Source: Falsigemmobacter faecalis (lineage in GTDB: Bacteria; Pseudomonadota; Alphaproteobacteria; Rhodobacterales; Rhodobacteraceae). Taken from it: 48,938 nucleotides of DNA. This document shows positions 42,625 to 48,938 of this stretch, piece after piece. Numbering within the stretch: the stretch's first letter is position 1; every line of letters begins with the position of its first letter. The stretch spans positions 1 through 48,938 of the forward strand of contig NZ_RRAZ01000027.1 of the NCBI RefSeq assembly GCF_003863335.1, given 5' to 3'. The translations under genes were made by a program, and so were the position numbers. Below the pieces are notes generated by a model. The model worked only from the letters and a program-made list of their open reading frames with translations. It had not been told where the DNA came from and ran no database searches.

Positions 42625-43696
42625 CGGACGGGCGCTGCCCGCAGCACCGTTCTTTGAGCGTGGCTGGAGCCGGATCGGCGGATCCACGGGGACGCTCGGG
42701 CGGCATGGCCAGAAGATTCGTGCGGCGCGGGGGGCGACGCCGGCGATCTTCAAGGCGATCCGTCAGGGTGGCTGTCACACCGGTGCGCAGCTCCGGGCAC
42801 AGCTGAGCTATCTCACCAGCAAATCCAGCCTGATCCTCGACAGCCGCGGGACACATGACGGTAAGCGTGTGCTGAGCCCGGGTGAGATCGATCGGCTGGC
42901 GCGGCGCTTTGAGAATGGCTGGAACGCGCGTCACAGCCCGAAGCTTGGCCATACCTGTCATCTGTTGATGGCGTTCCCGATCGGGACGCGCAGTGCCGAA
43001 GTGCAGGCCATCACCGAAGAGGTCTGTGAGCGCTTCTTCGAGGGGGAGGGCGCGCGTTTTGATTATATCGCCGCCATCCATGAAGACCGCGCCCATCCGC
43101 ATGCGCATATCGTGGTGAACCGCCGCAGCCCGGACGGCGAGATGTTTCGTCTGAGCCGCGATCACCACTTCAGCTATGAGGCCTTCCGGACCGCGATGGT
43201 GGAGGCCGCCGACCGCCACGGGCTGCGGCTGGAGGCGACCCGGCGGCTCGAGCGTGGAGTGATGACGCGGCAGGGCAGCGATGGCGCGTATCGCGCGGCA
43301 CGAGCGGCGAAGGCAGAGCCGGCCGAGCGCGACCGTCAGGGCGCTGATCGGGCCCGGGCGCTGGCTGAGATCGCCGGACACGCGCGGATTTATCAGGGCC
43401 TCGCTGCCGAAGCCTCTGCCTCAAACTTCACCGATGTGGCCGAGGCTCTGAGCCGGGCGGCCGTTCTTTTGACAAACGGGGGCCAGGTGGTCCCCGACGG
43501 AGTTCTTTATATGAGTGAGCATGAGACCGCCTTTGATGAGTTGCTTGCGTCTTTCAGCGAAAACATCCGTGGCATCGAGGCGGCGATTGAGCGTGCGTCT
43601 GTTGGTGAGCGGCCGGTGATTGAACGCAAGCTCTCGGAAGTGCTGCGCGAGGTTTCGCATCTGCCCCCTTGGCGATCGCTCAGACCGCCTGCATGA
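42614..43696 (+). CDS. virD2: VirD2-type relaxase, N-terminal (catalytic) part; frame ends early
   Basis: A 360-residue frame holding the complete relaxase domain. The candidate catalytic tyrosine is Tyr66 in LSYLTSK, and the metal-binding histidine motif HEDRAHPHAH is at residues 156-165 followed by IVVNRR. It nicks oriT and stays bound to the transferred strand. After residue 351 the frame runs through CTGCCCCCTTGG at 43661-43672 and stops after nine more codons, while the downstream frame continues directly at the same point with a matching reading (CTT GGC GAT). A one-base frameshift in the C5 run is the simplest explanation; the full protein would be about 770 residues. Confidence 0.85.
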   Translation: MRGNGRALPAAPFFERGWSRIGGSTGTLGRHGQKIRAARGATPAIFKAIRQGGCHTGAQLRAQLSYLTSKSSLILDSRGTHDGKRVLSPGEIDRLARRFENGWNARHSPKLGHTCHLLMAFPIGTRSAEVQAITEEVCERFFEGEGARFDYIAAIHEDRAHPHAHIVVNRRSPDGEMFRLSRDHHFSYEAFRTAMVEAADRHGLRLEATRRLERGVMTRQGSDGAYRAARAAKAEPAERDRQGADRARALAEIAGHARIYQGLAAEASASNFTDVAEALSRAAVLLTNGGQVVPDGVLYMSEHETAFDELLASFSENIRGIEAAIERASVGERPVIERKLSEVLREVSHLPPWRSLRPPA

Positions 43697-44927
43697 GGCG
43701 CCCTCGCGGGATGGTATTTATGCCGCGCCCAATTTGGCGGAGACGGTCCGTGAAGAGATGGAAGCACCGGAGTTGCGGGAAAAACTGAGCGCTGCGCTGC
43801 AGGGCAGCGGGATTGATTCTGAGGCGGTGCTGGCGCGGGTGCAGGAAGGGGCGGGCTCAGCGGCGCTGGAAGAGCAATGGCTGTCGCAGGATCTCAAAGC
43901 CATCGCCGATCACAGCGGGTTCAATCTGCGGGAGCCTGCGGGACGTGAGGCTGCGCTCGGAAAGCTTGAGGCTGTGCATGACCGGCTGGGCGAGGTGCTG
44001 AGCGAGGCGCAACTGTTTAAGCTCAGCGACGGGAGCGAAGCTTCAGAGCGGAGTGCCGGGACCGTAGCGGAAGCGGCTGCCGATGTTTACAGCCCGGAAG
44101 AACGCGCAGAGCTGCGCGACTTCGCGCAAAGGCTGGAACGCACTGACTTCAACTACCCCTTCTCCGATGACCCGGAGGTGCGCAGAGCAGGTGAGGTGCA
44201 GGTTGGGGAGGCGAGAGCTGCCTTTGACACATTGGCGGCCCGCTCGCCGCAGCACGCGGATCTCGCTTCACTGCTTTGGGAACGCTCGACGGATCTGATC
44301 TCGGCGCCGAAAGCGGCCGTGCAGCCGGAAGATCGCGCGCTCCATGCCGGGGATCTGGCGCTGGCGCTGCGGCACCCGACTGAGGAGCTGGGCCCGATTA
44401 CGGAGGAACGTCGGGATCTTGAGAAGCTGAAAACTGAAATGCCCGCGGATCTCCTGAAGGCGGCAGTGACAACAGAGATCAACGAGTTGCGGGCCGAAGG
44501 CGCCTCACGGGCCTGGATCAGCGAGCGCAGCTCTGAGATCGAGGAGGGTGTCCGCGCCGCCTGGGCCGAGGCCGTGATGCTTGAACGCGATGCCCCTGAG
44601 CTCGCGCAGGTGCTGCGTGAAGCCTGGGAGGGCCCGGGCCAGCCCCTGACGCGCGCGGAAGACGCGCGGCTGACCGGGCAGATTGAGGCGCGGATTGGCG
44701 CCACCAGCCTGCAGAACCTGCGGGCCGGGGATCCGGATGCGCTTTTTGCCATCACCGATCATCCGCGCGAGCAACTGGCACTTGCGAAGAGCTATCTGCA
44801 GGCCAACCCGGGCGATGCGGAGCCTGGCGCACTGGACCGGGTACTGAATGAGCTCACTGAGCTGCGGCATGTGGAAGCGCAGAGCGTGAGGCAGGAGCAC
44901 AGCTCGAAAGGCCCGCGGCATGGATAA
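43668..44927 (+). CDS. C-terminal region of the VirD2-type relaxase, in a shifted frame
   Basis: About 419 codons that continue the relaxase if one base is skipped in the C5 run at 43664-43668. The segment is charged and helical, rich in Glu, Ala, Leu and Arg (EERAELRDFAQRLERTDF), with no enzyme motif, as expected for the long C-terminal part that carries the secretion signal and contacts the coupling protein. No convincing independent start exists: the in-frame TTG at 43620 has no ribosome site. Its 3' end overlaps virD4 by 8 bases. It may be a real mutation, a sequencing error, or programmed slippage. Confidence 0.7.
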   Translation, partial: LGDRSDRLHEAPSRDGIYAAPNLAETVREEMEAPELREKLSAALQGSGIDSEAVLARVQEGAGSAALEEQWLSQDLKAIADHSGFNLREPAGREAALGKLEAVHDRLGEVLSEAQLFKLSDGSEASERSAGTVAEAAADVYSPEERAELRDFAQRLERTDFNYPFSDDPEVRRAGEVQVGEARAAFDTLAARSPQHADLASLLWERSTDLISAPKAAVQPEDRALHAGDLALALRHPTEELGPITEERRDLEKLKTEMPADLLKAAVTTEINELRAEGASRAWISERSSEIEEGVRAAWAEAVMLERDAPELAQVLREAWEGPGQPLTRAEDARLTGQIEARIGATSLQNLRAGDPDALFAITDHPREQLALAKSYLQANPGDAEPGALDRVLNELTELRHVEAQSVRQEHSSKGPRHG

Positions 44928-46872
44928 GCTGCGTCTGCTGCTCGCCGGCACCAGCCTGACGCTCCTCGGCGCGCTCATTGGCTTCGTGCTCGCCACCGGG
45001 GCCTTTGCCATCCGGCAGGGCATTGCGATGGCCGATGCGGATCTCTGGCTGGCATTGCACTATGGGCAGATTTTGCTGTCCGGCAGCCCCGGCGAACAGC
45101 TCTGGGGCTTCAGCCTGATCGGAGGCGGCGCGCTGATCGCGCTCTTGCTGAGTGCGACCATGCTTGGCGATGCGCTGACGCGCTTTGGCACCACCCACTG
45201 GCAAAGCCGGGCGGAGATGCGCGGCAATGGGTTCTTTGCAGCGGTGGGGTCGGGCTTTTTGCTGGGGAAGATGGGCACGCCGAAATCTCGGCGCGCCTTC
45301 ATCGTCTCGAGGAGTTTCCCGCATGCGCTGGTGGTAGCGCCGACCGGGCGCGGTAAGGGCGTGGGCTTTGTAATCCCCAATCTGCTGACCTATCGCGGCT
45401 CGGCGGTGGTGCTGGATGTGAAGGGCGAGAATTTCCGCGAAACCGCGCGGCATCGCCAGACCATGGGCGATCGGGTGTTCCGCTTTGCTCCCACGGATTG
45501 GGACAAGCCAACCCACCGCTACAACCCGTTGCAGCGCATTGCTGAGATCCAAAACCCCGACCGTCAGCAGATGGAGTTGAAACTCACCGCCAAGCTGTTT
45601 CTGCAGACCGACAATGAAAAGCTGAGCGGGCTTTTAGCCGGTGGAATTGATCTCTTTGTTGCGGCAGGGCTCCTGGCCTTTGAGCGCGGCGTGCCGACGA
45701 TCGGCGAGATCTACCGCATCACGGCTTCAGGCGGCGACAAGCAGAAGGAATATCTGCTCCGGGCTGAAGAGGTGAAGAACCCTTCCGCAAAGCTGATCTT
45801 TGAGCGGATGGCTTCGACCAATAATGACACCCTGACCTCCTATCTGTCGCTGCTGATGACCTCGGGGCTCGATACCTGGGACAACCGGGCGATTGATGCG
45901 GCAACCGCACGCTCAGACTTCTCCTTCCGCGACATTCGCCGGCTGCCGCATGCGATCTATCTGGTGGTGGAGAGTGAGATGATCCGGCCATTGGCACCGC
46001 TGATCCGGCTCTTCTTCTCGGATCTGATTGCCTCGCTGCAGGCGGCGGAGCCGGGGGCCGATGAGCCCTGGCCGGTGATGATCATGCTCGATGAGTTCGA
46101 CCGGCTGGGCAAAATGCCGATCGTGGCGGAAAGCATCAAAACCCTGCGCTCCTTTGGCGGTAATCTGGCGATCGTCACTCAGACCATTCCGGCGCTCGAT
46201 GAGATCTACGGGGAGAACACCCGCCGCTCGCTGCAGGGCGGCGCAGGGGTGAAGCTCTACCTCACGCCCTCAGATCAAAAGACCATCGAAGAACTCTCAC
46301 AGGCGGTGGGCAAAACCACGAGGCGCGTGGTGACCCGGTCACGCGCAGTCGGGCGCAATCCGTTCGAGGGGCGCAGCGTCTCGGAACGGACAGAGGAGAC
46401 CCCGCTGCTCAGCGAAGATGAGGCCCGCCGCCTCAGTCTTGATGAGGTCATCCTTGTGGTCGATGCGCAGATGCCGGTTCGGGCGCGGCGGATCAAATAC
46501 TATGAGGACCCAAAGCTGAGCGCCCTGCATGCGGCGCAAAGCGGGCCGCTGCCCTGGCCGGATGCGCAGCAGCTGCAGGTTGAGAGGCGGCTGAAGGACA
46601 CCGAGGCTCAGGTCACACGGCTGGCCCGCGATTTAAGCGAGCTGCGTCGCGCCGGCGGGATGAGGGGCGTGCCTGCAGCACCGGTGCCCGCGCAGGAGGC
46701 GGCTCCAGCGAGGAGGCCGCGTCTCCCTGCGCGCAGGGAAGGGCTGGCAAATGTGCCGGTCCCGATCCGGTTAGAACTGCCCAAAGGCTCAGGGAAAGAC
46801 GCAGATCTGCTGGCGCTGAAGGGGGCCGTGCTGAAAACGTCAGAGATCCTGGCGCAGCATGCACGGGGATGA
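44920..46872 (+). CDS. virD4: VirD4-type coupling protein (T4CP)
   Basis: A 650-residue inner-membrane ATPase that brings the relaxase-DNA complex to the type IV secretion channel. Two N-terminal membrane segments (about residues 5-27 and 60-85), Walker A APTGRGKGVGFVIPN (near 140), VVLDVKGENF, Walker B VMIMLDEFDRLGKMP (near 390) and the late NLAIVTQTIPALDEIYGE are visible. The last 100 residues are a basic, variable tail. It overlaps the relaxase reading frame by 8 bases. No virB genes lie in the window, so the channel is encoded elsewhere. Confidence 0.95.
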   Translation: MDKLRLLLAGTSLTLLGALIGFVLATGAFAIRQGIAMADADLWLALHYGQILLSGSPGEQLWGFSLIGGGALIALLLSATMLGDALTRFGTTHWQSRAEMRGNGFFAAVGSGFLLGKMGTPKSRRAFIVSRSFPHALVVAPTGRGKGVGFVIPNLLTYRGSAVVLDVKGENFRETARHRQTMGDRVFRFAPTDWDKPTHRYNPLQRIAEIQNPDRQQMELKLTAKLFLQTDNEKLSGLLAGGIDLFVAAGLLAFERGVPTIGEIYRITASGGDKQKEYLLRAEEVKNPSAKLIFERMASTNNDTLTSYLSLLMTSGLDTWDNRAIDAATARSDFSFRDIRRLPHAIYLVVESEMIRPLAPLIRLFFSDLIASLQAAEPGADEPWPVMIMLDEFDRLGKMPIVAESIKTLRSFGGNLAIVTQTIPALDEIYGENTRRSLQGGAGVKLYLTPSDQKTIEELSQAVGKTTRRVVTRSRAVGRNPFEGRSVSERTEETPLLSEDEARRLSLDEVILVVDAQMPVRARRIKYYEDPKLSALHAAQSGPLPWPDAQQLQVERRLKDTEAQVTRLARDLSELRRAGGMRGVPAAPVPAQEAAPARRPRLPARREGLANVPVPIRLELPKGSGKDADLLALKGAVLKTSEILAQHARG

Positions 46873-47016
46873 TGTCGCTGTAACCTATGACAGTTTCGAT
46901 ATGTTAATATGCATCAATATGTGATTTGATATATGATGATACATTAAATTTATGAATTTACTTTGATATATTTGCGTGTATAAAAATATCAACGTAATTG
47001 CTTATAAAGCATCAAG
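46873..47016 (+). promoter_or_regulatory. AT-rich promoter/operator region of hipBA
   Basis: A sharply AT-rich stretch between virD4 and the antitoxin gene, with repeated GATATRT/ATGATGAT words and an inverted repeat TTGATAT (46963-46969) and ATATCAA (46986-46992). The base composition differs strongly from both flanks, and it is probably where HipB binds and represses. Confidence 0.5.
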
Positions 47017-47613
47017 ATGGCCTTCGTCCTTCAAAACCTGTCCGATCGCCTGAAGCAGGCGCGCCTTGCCAAGGGGCTCTCTCAGCGCGAGCTGAGTGAG
47101 ATAACAGGACTTGTTCAGGCGCAGATCTCGCGAATTGAAGCTGGCACTGTGGATCCACGCCTCAGCACCTTGACTACACTCGCTCATGCGCTCGACCTTG
47201 AGCTGGAACTGGTGCCACGTAAGGCTTTGCCAGCAGTTAAATCTCTGAGCCGGCAAATCTCCGGGGCGCATTCTGAGTTGAACGGACGTCAGGCGAAACT
47301 GCGCCGAAGGCTGGAAGAGACCCTGCGGGATTTGCAGCGCAGGTTTCCTGAGGTTCCTTTGAATCAACGCTTGAGAAAAGCTTTGTCCGAACTGGCGCAG
47401 CAGGGGGGGGCGGCGACGGCTGTTGATGCGCTGCAACGCGCAGGCAGAGCACTGAAGAAGGTAGAAGATGCAGGCCAGCTGCATGAGGCTTTTGAAAAAG
47501 CTCTGCATGAGCTGGAAAAGGCAGCTAAATCTGACAGGGTGATGCCTGAAGGTGCTGACCCGGATCATAAGCCGCGTGCTGCCTGGACACTGGATGGGGA
47601 AGACGATGCCTGA
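47017..47613 (+). CDS. hipB: HipB-like antitoxin/HTH regulator with long C-terminal extension
   Basis: A 198-residue protein with an XRE-type HTH at about residues 8-62 (LSQRELSEITGLVQAQISRIEAGTVDPRLSTL). Typical HipB is near 90 residues; here more than 100 extra residues follow, rich in Glu, Lys, Leu and Ala with heptad-like spacing, probably a coiled coil or helical bundle. It overlaps hipA by 8 bases. It would neutralise HipA and autorepress from the AT-rich upstream region. The start is the ATG at 47017; its ribosome site is weak. Confidence 0.85.
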   Translation: MAFVLQNLSDRLKQARLAKGLSQRELSEITGLVQAQISRIEAGTVDPRLSTLTTLAHALDLELELVPRKALPAVKSLSRQISGAHSELNGRQAKLRRRLEETLRDLQRRFPEVPLNQRLRKALSELAQQGGAATAVDALQRAGRALKKVEDAGQLHEAFEKALHELEKAAKSDRVMPEGADPDHKPRAAWTLDGEDDA

Positions 47614-48829
47614 GGTCTCCGTGCTGAAAGTCAGCCTGGGCAATGAGAACGTCGGGACACTCACCTGGCTGGGGGGGGAGAAGAGCGTCTTCAGCTTCAC
47701 AGAAGACTACATCAACAATGCTGACCGGTCCGTCCTGAGCCTGAGCTTCAAGGACATTCATGGTGATCTGATCACCGACCATCGGCCTTATAAAATGAAG
47801 TTGATGCCGTTTTTCTCAAACCTGCTGCCCGAGGGACATCTTCGCCGGTACCTCGCGCGAACGGTTGATATTCATCCGGATCGGGAGTTTTTCCTGATGT
47901 GGGTGCTTGGGCGTGATCTGCCGGGTGCTGTCCGGATCGAGCCGGCTGAGGGAGATGCCTGGCCGCTTCTGCCGCCTGCACCCGATCAGCAGGCGCCAGA
48001 TTATGGTGACGTTTTACGTTTTTCTCTTGCGGGCGTTCAACTCAAGTTCTCTGCCGTGGGCGACAAAGCCGGAGGACTGACCATTCCGGCTCACGGTGTC
48101 GGCGGCGATCACATCGTTAAGCTGCCTTCTGCCGAATACCGCGGTGTGCCGGAGAATGAATATTCTATGATGGCGCTGGCAAGGCAGGTGGGGATCGATG
48201 TGCCAGCGATCGGCCTGGTCGACGTCGATCAAATCGCGAACCTGCCGGCCGGAATTGAACGATTGGGTGACAAGGCCTTCACCATTGAGCGCTTTGATCG
48301 CGCGGCGGATGGCGAGCGGGTTCATATCGAAGATTTTGCGCAGATCTTTGGGGTCTTCGCGGAGGACAAGTATAAGCGGGCCAGTGCCGCGAATATTGCG
48401 CGTGTCATCGCGGCCGAGACCGAGGGCGCCGATATCGCTGAGTTTATCCGCCGCCTCACCTTTAACACGCTGATCGGCAACGGCGATATGCACCTGAAAA
48501 ATTGGTCCCTCATCTATCCGGACGGCAAACGCGCCCGGCTGGCGCCCGCCTATGATTTTGTATCAACAATCCCCTACATCCCAGGCGACAGATCGGCCCT
48601 GAACTTTAGCCGGTCCAAGGATTTCGCGGACTATACTGTGGATGAACTCGAGCACCTTGCGGCGAAGGCTTCTTTGCCGCGCCGCCTTGTCCTGGATGCG
48701 GCGCAAGAGACCGTCGAGCTCTTCTTTCAGGCCTGGAGATCGACAAAAGCAGATCTTCCAATGTCAAAAGATGTGGCCGAGACTATTGATGCTCATCTGG
48801 AGACCTTGCCGATTGCGGAAGGCCGTTAG
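47606..48829 (+). CDS. hipA: HipA-type serine/threonine kinase toxin
   Basis: A 407-residue HipA-like kinase. The N-terminal HipA domain includes LPEGHLRRYLA; the ATP-binding lobe has GGDHIVKLPS and AGVQLKFSA; the catalytic loop is in GNGDMHLKNWS with the metal-binding aspartate in PAYDFVST. HipA of E. coli phosphorylates glutamyl-tRNA synthetase and causes dormancy; here the target is unknown. The ATG at 47606 overlaps the hipB stop, so translation is coupled. On a plasmid such a pair most likely stabilises inheritance. Confidence 0.92.
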   Translation: MPEVSVLKVSLGNENVGTLTWLGGEKSVFSFTEDYINNADRSVLSLSFKDIHGDLITDHRPYKMKLMPFFSNLLPEGHLRRYLARTVDIHPDREFFLMWVLGRDLPGAVRIEPAEGDAWPLLPPAPDQQAPDYGDVLRFSLAGVQLKFSAVGDKAGGLTIPAHGVGGDHIVKLPSAEYRGVPENEYSMMALARQVGIDVPAIGLVDVDQIANLPAGIERLGDKAFTIERFDRAADGERVHIEDFAQIFGVFAEDKYKRASAANIARVIAAETEGADIAEFIRRLTFNTLIGNGDMHLKNWSLIYPDGKRARLAPAYDFVSTIPYIPGDRSALNFSRSKDFADYTVDELEHLAAKASLPRRLVLDAAQETVELFFQAWRSTKADLPMSKDVAETIDAHLETLPIAEGR

Positions 48830-48938
48830 CGCCCGGCTGGAGGAAGCTAAGCTCCGCGCGGCGAAACAGCGTTGTAAGCAGGATGACAGAGAGGATATGC
48901 AGTGTGCAGGGGCTGTTGCCGGCCGAGGCTGTGTGGAA

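Noticed and set aside
1-48938. CRISPR arrays and tRNA or rRNA genes.
   Set aside because: No regularly spaced direct repeats with unique spacers and no tRNA-like or rRNA sequence were found by eye.
48830-48938. A possible partial gene at the right edge.
   Set aside because: The 109 bases after hipA show no convincing start or motif; too little sequence to judge.

Overview
The window looks like about 49 kb of a GC-rich plasmid from a Rhodobacterales alphaproteobacterium. A repA-repB-repC replication and partition unit (9778-13254) identifies the replicon type. The right end carries a mobilization/transfer module (virC2, virC1, a probable oriT, mobC/virD1-like, VirD2-type relaxase, virD4) followed by a HipBA-type toxin-antitoxin pair. 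The aerobic cobalamin route (cobF, cobG, cobN), together with bluE and cobE, fits this order. The taxonomic assignment is inferred from gene families; no 16S or ribosomal gene is present.

Layout. 1-4860: debris of at least three insertion sequences around an AraC regulator divergent from a TonB-dependent receptor. 4941-9300 (minus): a cobalamin riboswitch followed by a substrate-binding protein, FecCD permease and ATPase, then a pseudoazurin-like blue copper protein and a class I methyltransferase. 9778-13254 (plus): repABC, with a terminator and a probable antisense-RNA region between repB and repC. 13265-17165: a second riboswitch (plus strand) with no recognisable B12 gene directly behind it, cbiB-type cobD (minus), bluE and cobC (plus). 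Three copies of a TTGACCGCGGTCAA palindrome, the probable parS centromere, are spread through this stretch. 17139-22790 (minus): riboswitch, then btuB, btuF, btuC, btuD and one unknown gene. 22965-38988: the main corrin-ring block. A fourth riboswitch drives DUF1636-cobW-cobN-cobG-cobH-cobI-cobJ and probably, further down, cobL-cobE-cobM-cobB-cobA on the minus strand; cobK and cobF sit in opposite orientation, and cobO-cobQ diverge from the riboswitch. 39255-48829: a small unknown protein, a solo LuxR-type regulator, the mobilization genes and hipBA.

Functionally the plasmid encodes most of aerobic B12 synthesis from uroporphyrinogen III to adenosylcobyric acid, the aminopropanol-phosphate arm (bluE, cobC) and its attachment (cobD), with two corrinoid-type uptake systems. 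Not seen here are cobS and cobT (partners of CobN), the nucleotide-loop genes (cobP/cobU, cobV, the DMB phosphoribosyltransferase), bluB, and a dedicated cobalt transporter; these would have to lie elsewhere. All four riboswitches point to repression by cobalamin. The most notable points are the interleaving of centromere and B12 genes, the copper protein plus methyltransferase inside a B12-riboswitch operon, the orphan riboswitch behind repC, and the repeat-rich probable oriT between virC1 and mobC.
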